DNA from: Gigantopelta aegis
Taxonomy: Eukaryota > Mollusca > Gastropoda > Neomphalida > Peltospiridae
DNA length: 64,000 nucleotides
Assembly (NCBI RefSeq): GCF_016097555.1
Contig: NC_054702.1
Span: 79,341,997-79,405,996, forward strand
Reading direction: 5' to 3'
Below the pieces are notes generated by a model that did not search any database, was not told the origin of the DNA, and saw only the letters and a program-made list of their open reading frames with translations. The position numbers and the translations under genes were made by a program. Of the stretch, positions 48,947-61,258 are shown piece after piece. Position 1 is the stretch's first letter. Every line of letters begins with the position of its first letter.

Positions 48947-49392
48947 GTGAGTTGACAAACTTTATATACTCAAAAAAAGAAAAGAAGTTGTTGGGGTTTT
49001 TTGGTGTGGAGTTTTTTTGTGGGGGTTTTTTTTTTTTCTCAATTAAAAAAATTATTTAAAAAATCCAGAGTCATAGCTAGCTGGGTTGCAAGGGGGAGTT
49101 GCCACATGTAACAACATGAAAAGCTGCCCTTTTTAGTTTGCAAGCATGTTATTTTTTTGTCCAGCTGGTGAAAAACATATAGGCTATACTGTTCCTATTC
49201 TGTTTTACAACAGTCCTACTTATTTTGTTCTGAGGAAAGTGCATACTGCAGTTGTATTAAGAGTCTGGCCCGTAGCCAGGGGAGTTCGGGTCACACCATC
49301 CCCTGCAGAAAAGAGAGTTCCGCTCCAAGGGTTAAAAACAAGCGAAATATTCGTATAAAAGTTCAGATCTCTTGTAAAGACGAAGCCATTAA

Positions 49393-50786
49393 AGGCGCAG
49401 ACCCTAGTTTCAGCCCGTAAAAATGACACTGTCACGGGGATTCTATAATACCCGTATCTGAATAATACACGATTGTCCAAATATCTCTCCTAACTGTATA
49501 TCTATTAGATCTCTCTGTAACGGGCAGTTCAAAACCGCTTTGGCTCGTCTAGGTATGATCAGAGATACGATCTTATATAAAATATATATTATTATAGCAC
49601 GTTTAGTTCACTAGGAAACACAACAAAAACACAATACACTTTGGAATCTGTATTAACCTACGCTGACAAATGTACAGCCGCAGTAGTTAATTAATAACAA
49701 CAATAATAACAACCCAGAACTGATCACTTAATTAGTTAATCTCTAGGTGTCTAGTTTACACAATATGCTAATCACTTCACCGTGACACAACACCCACACG
49801 TGTGATAATTGAGAAACGCTTCTAGGGGATCTTAAGTAATAAAGGAATTACAGCTCTATTCCTAACTGGTTAATTTTTAATTAACCCTAACTACTCATTC
49901 AGTAACCTTGTAACACAGAATTAATATGGTACCTATCACAATAAAGTCAATAACCTACAGTTTACCTAGGTCTTCTAGGATGACTGGCTAAGCTTTATAT
50001 TACCAAATACTCGTATAATGTTAGAACAAAAAGTCTACGATTTATTTCGTCAGATGACCGAAGACACTGTCTAAAGAATATTGGTATAATACAGTATTAA
50101 GATATTTAAAGTCACATCAATCACATCAAGGTTATACACAGAGCAGAAAGTACATATTTACCAAAGTCCCGTCTGAACTAATATAGATCGTTCAGTGGAC
50201 GACGTCCGTGGTCCCCTGGAGCCTTCCTAGTACTCCCAGATATCTCTAAACCCTAGCTATTTATTATAAAATCAGAAAATCGCCTGGGGGTACAAGGCGG
50301 TCCTCCCCCTATCATCTGATATTCCACCTCTGCCAGAGTCGGTATATTTTCTCTGATCGTCAGACTGGCTGTCGCCATTCCGCGAGCAATCCCCTGGCCA
50401 TAAACAGCACTACCGGAGATATTACGTAACTACTAGCCACATGGCCTCCACACCTGCTCTGGGTGTGTATTAGGCGTACCTATCGAGGACTGTCGCGCAG
50501 AAGTATTACGTAACAAGTTGCCCAGCTGGCTAAGTGCAATTTGGAACTGCACACGGCCTTCTAAAACAATTAATATCGCCACAGGCGAAAACAAAATTAA
50601 GAGCATGTACCGTCACAGACACTAAGTTCGGGTGTGTTGCAGGTTTGTAGATTAAGGTTATAGCATAGAGAAGCTAAAGTCTGTGATGTTTAAACAGGGA
50701 AATACCGTCTAAAATAACTAGAGATTGTCTCACTAACCATTACTTCTTAGACGAACGTGCGTTTTTAGAAACTAGGGTCTGTCACT
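49393..50786. mobile_element. TTAA-type MITE (family B) holding a solo LTR
   Basis: Starts after TTAA (49389-49392) with AGGCGCAGACCCTAGTTTC and ends with GAAACTAGGGTCTGTCACT. Without the LTR it is about 200 bp. Same element as 59088-59289 in copy III. Confidence 0.75.
49430..50617 (-). mobile_element. Solo LTR, 1188 bp, minus orientation
   Basis: Reverse-oriented relative of 18551-19708, with ends TGTCACGG and CCGTCACA and a 5-bp duplication GACAC (49425-49429, 50618-50622). Copy III has a single GACAC at 59121-59125, the empty site. It therefore inserted after copies II and III separated, and lost its internal region later. Confidence 0.85.
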
Positions 50787-51222
50787 TCAAGAGTAGCAGT
50801 ATTTTATAATGTTATGTCCAAGTAAATTACTAACAATATAAAGACCCACTGACGTTGTGTCAGTCTCCTCATATTGTAGTGAAATAAATTGGTTATCAGT
50901 CTTTTATTTGTTTTAATGCATTTGTATCAATCAACACATTGTCAGTTTAAAACGCACACACATGCACACGCACGGCTTGTCCATATTTGAACATATGACA
51001 CTGGTGCATACTTGTAAATATGTACTTCAAATCAAATAATGTATGTGTAATATGTGTATTATTTGTGTGTTGGAAAAATTAAAAATTATAATGTTATTCT
51101 CTTACTTTTGTTATTACTATTTGAAACATATTTAACATCTAGTAGTTAACTGAAGGATACATATAGTAGTTCTAACACTTCACTTACTTAACGCCCACTG
51201 TACTTGTATATGGACACATTAA

Positions 51223-51601
51223 AGGGACATTCCTGAGTTTGCTGCAATTTTAAAGATGTTATTGACTAACAGAGTCTTTTTGACGAAGGATTACATATCA
51301 AATATATTTTTCTGCATACAATATCAGTGGCAGTATATTAAACGTGTTTCTGATCGTTCTAATATTTGTACTAGGCTAAATTTCATTTTATTTCTTAAAA
51401 TAAATATTTTGTACGTACGAAATTATTTGAAGACAAAGTCCCGTTTGGGCTTCTTACAAATATTAAGACGACCAGAAACACATTAACTATACAGACATTG
51501 ATATTCTAAACAAGAAAATATGTTTAATATGTAAGTTTAATCGTAGAAATATTTTATTAGTCGGAAACATCTTACAATGCAGAAAACTTAGGAATATTCC
51601 T
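51223..51601. mobile_element. TTAA-flanked MITE (family A)
   Basis: Paralogous counterpart of 6818-7195 within the duplicated block, so older than the duplication. Confidence 0.85.
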
Positions 51602-53527
51602 TTAAATAGGCGCACTAGTCATGGACGTACATACTCTCATTTTGAGGCGGGGTGGGGCTGATTTTTGCCAGAATTAAAAGAAAATGCCTAAATCTGAATG
51701 ACAATGTTTATTCGTATTAGCATTACTACCAAACAGCGATATAGGGTTGCAAACGAATCGCCACGCATTTTTACGTGGATTGGTGAGAACACAATTTGCT
51801 ATTTTTAATAACACATATACGTGTCATAACAATTTTATGAAATAGGACTGGCTGCTCCTAGGTGATGACCAGATCACCAATGCCATACCATCCAATGAAA
51901 AAAGCACGACCGAAATCGATTACACTGTGACGTATATACGTTACCCAGAGACTGATTTGTCTGTGATTTGGATACAAGCGCAAGTAAAGGGCTGTAAATA
52001 TAAAGTTTAAGCCCAAAACACACCGAAGCTGGGTCTGAATCTGGGTCTGGGACTGGCGAGAAGGACCTTCACGATTACCAAATATTGGAACTAGATGATA
52101 ATGAGACTAAGAAATATAGTAAACTAGTATTATGCAGCTTAATTTCAGCGCTGAACATGGATACCAAAATATGCCATTCCACACATTCCACAAACATATG
52201 GCAAACATATGACGTTAAAAACTATAATTAAATGAGTGTGCTAGACTCGGATCGTGCCCGAGTTCTCGAGTACTCTACTGACGAGTGTGGGAACGACACC
52301 ATGTCTGGTGTATTTTGACGTCTAGGTCTGTAACTGTTACGTGTTTTCAATATATATAATTAACTGCGTTTATATCTTTCAAACTATTTTTTTCTTAATC
52401 TATTAACACCAACAATAATTGTGAGAATCCTACTTTTAATATAATAATTATATCTTTACTGTTTTAAAATATTTGTTTTAGAAAATACAAATTAAAATGT
52501 GCCAGGCTTGCAGTGGGAAATATAGCGTATGTTCTATGATGTCTGTAGCCAGATCTGTAGTTCGCGTCAGGACAGACGAGGTGTGTTTTGTCTCATTCGA
52601 TTCAGTGCGTTTCATTTTCGACTTGTACCATACTACCCAGTTTAGGTGTGTTTTGGGCCTTAATCGGAAAATACGTATAAGATTGCCTAAAATCTGGTTT
52701 TTGAAGAGTTGTAAGAAATAGAATACTACATGCGTGTCCGTTAGATATCATTTATCTTACAACTCCTTGTTTACAAGCGTATCCTACTCGGTTTTGCTCG
52801 TGAGATACGTTTTAAAACAACTCTTTAAGATAAATGGTATCTCTATATCTATATCGGGAGTACAAATGTACAATTCTACAAATACTAAGCTTTGGTTGTA
52901 TAGGTAGTACTAAACCAAATACCTTCCGGCTGGGTCAAAGTTCGAAGTGCAATTAACGTGTGATAGAAAAGTTAATACCACAAGTCCTGTGATTGATGAT
53001 AAAAGTGAGTGTTGGTTGTAAAACAAATTAGTTTTATCTGGGCCAAAAATGTATGCAATTTCATTTCATCTAGTATCACTGTGTCAAGTAGCCTTGTGCT
53101 TGAAACATGTATGTGGTACCTACATGTAAAATAAAGTATTCAAATTGTGTACGGGACTAGGGTAGTCATAGACGCTACCCGTTATCTCTGACATGAGCAG
53201 CTTGACCCCAATGTTTTTCTGATTCACTTTAAGGGTGAGGGGTGGTAGTAATTATACCCTTGGTGTTTATGGCGATTGATACGCTGATTTTTAGCCACAT
53301 ATGTTACTATTGTCGTCTATGGGATTTGATTTGGTAGTATACACCCTATATGCTGAAAGATGATTGTTACAAATGTATTAATTTAAATACCTGACCTAGG
53401 ACAACAGTGTTTGACACACTAAATTTTAAATCAATTATCAGGTAATTATATTACTTTTCGAAGTGTCTAACTGATACAGGTGACTGGATTTAATTATACA
53501 GCTGTTTAAGTAACACACCACAGTGGA

Positions 53528-53537
<10 letters not shown>

Positions 53538-53592
<55 letters not shown>
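53538..53592. repeat. (GA)n microsatellite
   Basis: Counterpart of the CT field at 9059 but with GA on this strand. Confidence 0.95.
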
Positions 53593-53593
<1 letters not shown>

Positions 53594-53689
53594 CACCCCC
53601 ACCCCAACCCCTACAGACATGTAGCATCTTACAGAAACGCGTTTAGTAATGCTAACGTGGAGACTACAATTTCGCATTCGCTCTTTTAA

Positions 53690-53764
53690 TTCTAGTTTGA
53701 CTAATGTTGTTTTTATTTCGAGTTTGATTAAAGTTGTTTTTATTTCTAGTTATCTCTCTCTCTC

Positions 53765-53808
<44 letters not shown>

Positions 53809-53836
53809 ACACACACACACACACACACGCACACAC
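53690..53836. repeat. 27-bp units, (CT)n and (CA)n
   Basis: Short counterpart of the 9.3-9.8 kb field: two 27-bp units, then CT and CA tracts. Confidence 0.9.
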
Positions 53837-53984
53837 CTCTCAAACTAAACAGCAGGCGTATCAAATATGAAAGCCATCCATTAAAGAATGCAAAACTAAA
53901 GGCGTTAATACGATGTGTGTGTGTGTGTATGCATGGTATTTGCATTATTAATCTATATATCTGTGTCCTCTGCCTACGTTCATG

Positions 53985-54720
53985 AAGTGTGTGTCCTCGG
54001 TGTGTATAATCAGTGTGGGTGTGGGTGGGTGTGTGGGTGGGTGTGTGTGTGCGTCCTCGTGTGTATAATCAGTGTGTGTGTGCGTCCTCGGTGTGTATAA
54101 TCAGTGTGTGTGTGCGTCCTCGGTGTGTATAATCAGTTTGTGTGTGCGTCCTCGGTGTGTATAATCAGCATGTGTGTGCGTCCTCGGTGTGGATAATCAG
54201 TATGTGTGTGCGTCCTCGGTGTGTATAATCAATATGTGTGTGAGTGTGTGTGTGTCCTAGTTGTGTATAATCAATATGTGTGTGTGTCTTCGGTGTGTAT
54301 AATCAATATGTGTGTGTCCTCGGTTTGTATAATCAGTATGTGTGTGTGTGTGTCCTCGGTGTGTATAATTAGTATGTGTGTGCGTCCTCGGTGTGTATAA
54401 TCAGTATGTGTGTGCGTCCTTGGTGTGTATAATCAATGTGTGTGTGTGTGTGTCCTCAGTGTGTATAATCAATATGTCTGTGCGTCCTCGGTGTGTATAA
54501 TCAGTATGTGTGTGCGTCCTTGGTGTGTGTAATCAGTATGTGTGTGCGTCCTCGGTGTGTATAATCAGTATGTGTGTGCGTCCTCGGTAGTATAATCAGT
54601 ATTTGTGTGCGTCCTCGGTCTGTCTGTGTTAATACGAAGTGTGTGTCCTCGGTGTGTATAATCAGTATGTGTGTGCGTCCTCGGTCTGCCTGTGTTAATA
54701 CAAAGTGTGTCCTCGGTGTG
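53985..54720 (+). repeat. GT-rich minisatellite of about 32 bp
   Basis: Same unit as 9.9-13.5 kb (GTGTGCGTCCTCGGTGTG, TATAATCAGTAT), about 20 units. Confidence 0.9.
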
Positions 54721-55604
54721 AATATTATGATACTCGAAAGGATAATATACATTGTGAGGACACATATCACATTAACATAGACTCAGGACACACACATATA
54801 TTGACAATATATACACACCGAGGACACTTCATATTAACACAGAGGACATGTATATCGATAACATAATTATACACATTGAGGACACACACACACATCGTAT
54901 TAATAGGCAGACTTAGGACCTATACTGATAACATACATGTTTCAAAAAGTGTCCCACTGTGTGTTTTTATGACAACCAGGATCTGGTGTATTCTGACATA
55001 AACTGACAACTCCACTGAAACTGTTGTTTCTACAGTGCAACCTAATATAATGTACACCTCATAAGGCATATATCTTGTATACAGTTTTGTACAAATGCAA
55101 TATGTCATTTAAAACAAAAAATTTTTTTTAGTAAAACTCCTGAAGTTATTTACTGTCAGTTGGGTGTGATGCTCAGGTATATATGTAGAAACAACAACGA
55201 TAGTCAGAGTACCTGAACTCCTTTAAAGAATTCCATTAAAACACATGCACTTGACTGACCCCTAGATTATGAAAACCTTACCAGGCACATCAAAAATATC
55301 AGTATTAAAATAATATACACTGTCTGAGGGAGGAAAAATCAACATGACTGTACCTGCATGCAGTAATGACTTAATGTTCTGAACATAAGTGTTGGGGGGA
55401 AATCATGTATACTGGGTGTCTTCAAGTCACCAGGTGTGGGAATTTCAAATCCATCGGCCATGCTGATTTTCACAATGGACAATCAAAACCATTGGCAGCA
55501 CCAATATTCCTGATTATATTTTATTTATAGCCTACTGTAGTTGGAGGTTTTAAATATTTGTGATATCTTGAATTATCATCCAGCTTCCCATATTTATTTT
55601 TTTA

Positions 55605-55628
55605 AGAACCCCCCCCCCCCCCCCCCCC
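55605..55628. repeat. Poly-C tract
   Basis: Long C run. Copy II has a shorter C run at the matching site (46776). Confidence 0.9.
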
Positions 55629-55948
55629 TATTTTTAAATGACATAATTACCCGAACATCTATTTTCTTGCATTATAATATATGAAGGTCACGTGTACTGG
55701 CCTTGGTGGCAATTTTAAACTTTGCCATGCATGTGAATCTATTTGCACATATTTGCGGTAGCTTTAGAAATTTTAGTGGGCTCGAAGCGACGAGGCTTCT
55801 AGTGTCTCGAGGTCATGCTACGTTAAACATTTTGAAAAGTAGACGTCCTGAAATGCAATGTTCAGCATTCTACAAATACATTCATCGTGACAAATGCAAG
55901 TAAATGCATAGTTTATTGTTTGTTTTTTAAAAATCGTTTTAAACAGTG

Positions 55949-57110
55949 TGGGTTCGTCACCAAACAGCGTCGCACGAGGGCGCTAATATCAGTACCTTGT
56001 GTGGCCACCAGCAGCAGCAATCACTGCGCGACATATCCTTGCCATAGACTGAATGAGTCTCTGAATCCGGGCACGTAGAATCCTAGCCCATTCTTCCTGC
56101 AGTGCATGTGACAGTTGCGGAAGTCTCTGAAGCTCCGGGTCACGCTGGCGTACACGTCTGTCCAGTTCGTCCCATAGATGTTCAATGGGGTTGAGATCTG
56201 GCAATCTTGATGGCCATGGCAGCACATTAATGTTCTCATTCTGTAGGAAATCCATTGTTACACGTGCCGTATGCGGCCTGGTTGTTGGCAAAACGTTCAT
56301 TGCGGCGTGTAAACACATTGTCGTCCATCACGTCGCTGTAGAAGGAAACTAACCCGTCGCTGAACCATACTCGCCGCCAGTTTCCCAAGTTCCGCCCCTA
56401 TACATTCGTGCACCAGCGAACACGTAAATGTCGACGTTGGCGTCGCAGGACGGGGCCAAGATACGGTCTCCTAGCAGCTTCTCGAAGTCGGTTCCGAATG
56501 GTTTGTGCAGACACTCTTCTCAAACCAGGTATGCGTCCAGCAGTGTTCGTTACTGTGGCAGTTCGGTGACGCAAGTGCAGAACCCGGATGTAGCGATCTT
56601 GTGCTGCAGTTGCTATGCGAGGTATTCCACTTCTGTGTCGGTCTTCAACTGATTGAAACTGCTGGTACCTGTCCCAGAGACGTGAAATGGTGCCCTGACA
56701 GACGTTCATGTGGCGTGCGACTGCCGACTGCGATTCACCTAACTGGAGACGGCCTATTGCAATGTTTCGATTCGGCAGGCTTAGTCTTGGCATCTTGTAA
56801 CTCAACATCGAAATTGAAATGAGGCATCATTGCGAGCATTGTAGCTTTAAATACCCATCACTACCCCCAATCTTTTCCTCGAGTTTCACGTGAATTCGCC
56901 AAAATCTGACCATTTCACGCCGATTTCTTGCAATTCTCGCACAATGTGCGTTAATTTGTTTTAGGGTGCATTTGGGCATCTTGTCCCATTTCAGGAACAT
57001 TAACAAACATGGTCATTGAGCAACATTGTACAAAAAAACCCACGATATTTTGTAAAATCAAACACTTTTCTTCTTTCCCCATCACCTATGCGTTTCTTTT
57101 TTTTACAGAG
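55949..57110 (-). mobile_element. Tc1-like element, deleted copy III
   Basis: The left end is missing. The right terminal repeat and TA are present (57111-57112). An internal deletion near 56281 removes the region encoding the first and second catalytic Asp. The N-terminal part is open (56398-56808, HTH SQSAVARHMNVCQGTISRLW), and the C-terminal part (55989-56318) keeps SPDLNPIEH-type sequence with the Glu. Inactive. Confidence 0.85.
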
Positions 57111-57267
57111 TATATATTTGATATGTAATTACAATCGTAATCTATATCTATTTGATTATAATATATTATTATTTTTATTGTTGTTTTTTAAAACACATTC
57201 GATAGTAATTATAAACAAAATCAAATACATTTCTCTCTACTAATTATATTTGTCCTCATAAAAGTAA

Positions 57268-57626
57268 ATGAACATTGGTTTTGTTTAACGACACCACTAG
57301 ATCAAATGATTTATTATTCATCAGCTATTGGATGTAAAACATTTTGGTAATACTTACATATAGTATTAGAGAGGAAACTCGTTACATTTTTCCATTAGTA
57401 GCAAGAGATCGTTTATATGCACCACCTCACAGACAGGATAGCACGTGGTTCACTGACTGGAACGAGACATAGTCCGATGGGTCCCAGACCGACCGCGCAT
57501 TAGCCCCCTTGTTGGATTAGGATTTAACTGAAGTAGTTTGTAACATCTCATTTAGCTCTCGTGTCTCCTAGCCTGTCTATCAGTGTATCAGGCGAGCGCT
57601 TTACCACTGGGCTACGTACCGCCCCT
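57268..57626 (-). mobile_element. tRNA-derived SINE, minus strand
   Basis: Paralogous counterpart of 16160-16517. Confidence 0.75.
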
Positions 57627-58158
57627 TAATCTGAAAGATGCAAGATTAATGGTTTATGGTTAAACTTCAGAATAATCAATCTAAAGGTGTGTCACATCAG
57701 ATTTAACAAACTACACGTGTGTGTATTTTAGACAGTACCTAACGACCCTTTAGTCGTCTGAAATTTGTAAAGTGACAGATTTTAACACTAAGCTCTAGCA
57801 TAAGCGTACGAGACAGTGGCACAGGGACAAAACCTCAAATTCGGTGCTAACCGAAGACCTTTTAGCATGTATTTCCATTACATCATTCCACCCCCACAAT
57901 TAGTTGTAATCCATGTAGAAATGCGTAGTGATTCGTTTGAACCCTATGTGGCTGTTTCAACCTAGTCTGTTTGGTAGTAATGTTAATATGAATAACTATT
58001 GTTATGCTGATTTGGGCAAAAGCCAGCGTGCACCCATACTGAAATGGGAGCCCGTACGCCTATGAGCTTTAGCCCTTACCCGACATATATTAAAAAAGAT
58101 ACCTAGGTGTTTCTTCCCTAGCTATTGGTCAGTGATGTGGGTCATCGTTCACAGCGGT

Positions 58159-58294
58159 ATGGCGGGCGAAAATATGTCCAGGTCGAAGTTTGTGTTTTAT
58201 TTGTTTATCTGTCTTACTTCAGTGATTCAAAATATCAATAGCAAGGATTGTAACGCACAGCATCACCGTACAACCTGATTTCGATCTCCAGAAA
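58159..58294 (+). pseudogene. Orphan lipocalin exon 1 (copy III), frameshifted
   Basis: 136 nt where the other two copies have 138. TG is missing after AAGGATTGTAACG (about 58255), which shifts the frame to a stop soon after. The GTGAGT donor is kept. Confidence 0.8.
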
Positions 58295-58739
58295 GTGAGT
58301 TGACAAACTTTATATATTCAAAAAAAGAAAAGAAGTTGTTGGGGTTTTTTGGTGTGGAGTTTTTTTGTGTTTTTTTTTTCTCAATTAAAAACTTTATTTA
58401 AAAAATCCAGAGTCATAGCTAGCTTGGTTGCAAGGGGGAGTTGCCACATGTAACAACATGAAAAGCTGCCCTTTTTAGTTTGCAAGCATGTTATTTTTTT
58501 GTCTAGCTGGTGAAAAGCATATAGGCTATACTGTTCCTATTCTGTTTTACAACAGTCCTACTTATTTTGTTCTGTGCGAAAGTGCATACTGCATTTATGT
58601 ATTAAGAGTCTGGCCCGTAGCCAGGGGGGATCGGGTCACCCCCATCCCCTGGGGAAAAGAGAGTTCCGCTCCAAGGGAAAAAAATAATGCGAAATATTCG
58701 TATAAAAGTTCAGATCTCTTGTAAAGATGAAGCTATTAA

Positions 58740-59083
58740 AGGGACATTCCTGAGTTTGCTGCATTGTAAGATGTTTCCGACTAATACAATATTTCTACGA
58801 TTTAAGTTACATATTAAATATATTTTCTTGTTTAGAATATCAGTGTCTGTATATTCAATGTGTTTCTGGTTGTTTTAGTATTTGTAAAAAACCCAAACTG
58901 GATTTTAGGAAATAAAATGAAATTTAACCTAATAAAAATATTGGAACGATCATAAACACGTTTAATATACAACTACTGATATTTTATGCAGAGAAATATT
59001 ATTTGATATGTAATTACAATCGTTAAAAAGTCTCTGTTAGTCGACAACATCTTAAAAATTTCAGAAAACTCGGGAATGTCCCT
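58740..59083. mobile_element. TTAA-flanked MITE (family A), private to copy III
   Basis: TTAA at 58736-58739 and 59084-59087. Copy II has only CATTAAAGGCGC here (49388), the unfilled site, which proves TTAA duplication on insertion. Confidence 0.9.
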
Positions 59084-59087
59084 TTAA

Positions 59088-59289
59088 AGGCGCAGACCCT
59101 AGTTTCAGCCCGTAAAACTGGACACTAAGTTCGGGTGTGTTACAGGTTTGTAGATTAAGGTTATAGCATAGAGAAGCTAAAGTCTGTGATGTTTAAACAG
59201 GGAAATACCGTCTAAAATAACTAGAGATTGTCTCACTAACCATTACTTCATAGACGAACGTGCGTTTTTAGAAACTAGGGTCTGTCACT
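59088..59289. mobile_element. TTAA-type MITE (family B)
   Basis: Copy III version of 49393-50786 without the LTR. It shares its left TTAA with the preceding family A MITE. Confidence 0.75.
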
Positions 59290-59460
59290 TCAAGAGTAGC
59301 AGTATTTTATAATGTTATGTCCAAGTAAATTACTAACAATATATAGACCCATTGACGTCTCCTCATATTGTAGTGAAATAAATTGGTTATCAGTCATTTA
59401 TTTGTTTTAATGCATTTGTATTAATCAAAACTGTCAGTTTAAAACGCACACACATGCACG

Positions 59461-60200
59461 GTAGAAGCCAGTGAACATTGGGGGTGGGAGTGGCGGTGGG
59501 GTTTGACTGACATATCGTGGGCATGAAGCGCCTGTCCTTCTAGGGAGGTCCGGGGGAATGATCCCTCTAAAATTGTTGAAAAGCAGATGCCCTGAAATAT
59601 AATTTCCTGCATTTTACAAGTAAAATTCATCAAGACAAATGCGGATAAATGCAACAGTTTTAAATGTATTTTTCACGATGTATAATGTTTGTATACATGT
59701 ATATACATTAAATATATAAACAGCACACGTCTAGGTGGGTTGGGGGGGGGGGGGGGGGGGGAATATATCAAGAAAATAACGGATAAATACCAATAATACT
59801 TTATTATTCAGCCCCCCATACCCACGTCATGGGCATTCGCATAGTCGAGCTACGCCCTCCACACAAATTCCGTCTGATTCAAGGTCGATCCCCGCACTTG
59901 ACAGGCTGGTTACGAGCCTGAGCGTTAACAAATACGTTTAATTAATCTAGGCTTTTCAGTTGTAATTTAATGTAAATAATATTTTAGCTTTACTTAATAC
60001 CTTTCAAAACATTTCAGTGAAATAAATTACTCGTACCTTTCCATATCATACACAGGCCATATTATAAGTAAGTGGTGTTTACGTGAAAGACTCCCAACCT
60101 ATTTGTACATATCCTAACACATCAAATATTAGTAACACTGAAACGTGATCCCACACAAGTTTCGACCCGACAGGCAAATTATTAAAGGTTTATGGTCCTC
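59461..60200. other. Intergenic, no gene seen
   Basis: Contains a poly-G run (59741-59761). The stretch 59574-59660 is a diverged repeat of 55840-55915. Confidence 0.5.
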
Positions 60201-60204
60201 AAAA

Positions 60205-60690
60205 ATGAAGGCTAACCGACCTCGGTGGTAAAGTTGCATGGACCGGCCTCGGTGGCGTCGTGGTTAAGCCATCGGTCTACAGGCTGGTAGGTACTGGGTT
60301 CAGATCCCAGTCGCAGCATGGGATTTTTAATCCAGATACCGACTCCAAACCCTGAGCGAGTGCTCCGCAGCACTCAGTGGGTAGGTGTAAACCACTTGCA
60401 CCGACCAGTGATCCATAACTGGTTCAACAAAGGCCATGGTTTGTGCTAGCCTGCCTGTGGGAAGCGCAAATAAAAGATCCCTTGCTGTTAATCGGAAAGA
60501 GTAGCCCATGTAGTGGCGACAGCGGGTTTCCTCTCAAAATCTGTGTGGTCCTTAACCATATGTCTGACGCCATATAACCGTAAATAAACTGGGTTGAGTG
60601 CGTCGTTAAATAAAACATTTCTTTCTTTCCAAGTTGCATATACGGCTGGTAGATACAGGGTTCGAATCCCGGTACCGGCTGCCACTAGAG
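60205..60690 (+). mobile_element. Old tRNA-like SINE head split by a younger SINE
   Basis: GACCTCGGTGGTAAAGTTGCA lies before the younger SINE. After it comes ATACGGCTGGTAGATACAGG then GTTCGAATCCC (B-box). Together the two sides look like one older tRNA-type head. Confidence 0.6.
60243..60629 (+). mobile_element. tRNA-derived SINE (second family)
   Basis: Same as 38140-38529, with the full GTGGTTAAGCC in the A-box region. Target duplication AAGTTGCAT at 60231-60239 and 60631-60639. Confidence 0.85.
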
Positions 60691-60712
60691 TGAATTAGTT
60701 GTTAGTTGTTAA

Positions 60713-61094
60713 AGGGACATTCCCGAGTTTGCTCCATTGTAAGATGTTTCCGACTAATAAAATAGTTCTACGATTAAACTTACATATTAAATATATTTTC
60801 TTGTTTAGAATATCAGTGTCTGTATATTCAATGTGTTTCTGGTCCTCTCAATATTTTTAAGAAGCCCAAACTGGAATTTGTCTTCAAATAATTTCGTACG
60901 TGCGAAAAAAATCTTTTTTAGGAAATAAAATGAAATTTAACCTAGTACAAATATTAGAACGACCAGAAACACGTTTAATATACAGCCACTAATATTTTAT
61001 GTAGAAAAATAAATTTGATATTTAATTACAATCGTTAAAAAGTCTCTGTTAGTCGATAACATCTTAAACATTTAGCAAACTCAGGAATGTCCCT
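60713..61094. mobile_element. TTAA-flanked MITE (family A)
   Basis: Full-length copy; TTAA at 60709-60712 and 61095-61098. It directly precedes the LINE 5' end. Confidence 0.85.
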
Positions 61095-61258
61095 TTAATT
61101 GCGCAAGATGGCGGCTGCAGTGACATGTAGAAAAGAGCTCTCAATGTCTAATGGCTAAATACAAGACATAAATTATTGTTTCATTACGCAAACTGTTATG
61201 GTGATGTTGGTGGTATCCCTACCGATGTAAGCAAAGACCAAATGTCAAAAAAGAAATT

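Larger units (their letters stand above)
46450..50968 (+). repeat. Segmental duplication copy II
   Basis: 46450-46830 matches 55280-55670; 47500-48130 matches parts of the Tc1-like copies; 48132-49390 matches 16330-17530 and 57440-58740; 50620-50968 matches 59126-59460. Interrupted by a solo LTR. It abuts copy III. Confidence 0.8.
50985..59460 (+). repeat. Segmental duplication copy III
   Basis: Matches copy I from its left end (6585 against 50991) through the satellite field, Tc1-like element, SINE and lipocalin exon 1, and matches copy II at its right end. The satellite field is much shorter than in copy I (about 1 kb against 4 kb). Confidence 0.85.

Noticed and set aside
55703-55903. ORF MVAILNFAMHVNLFAH
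   Set aside because: Part of this stretch is a diverged repeat also found at 59574-59660; no coding signal.
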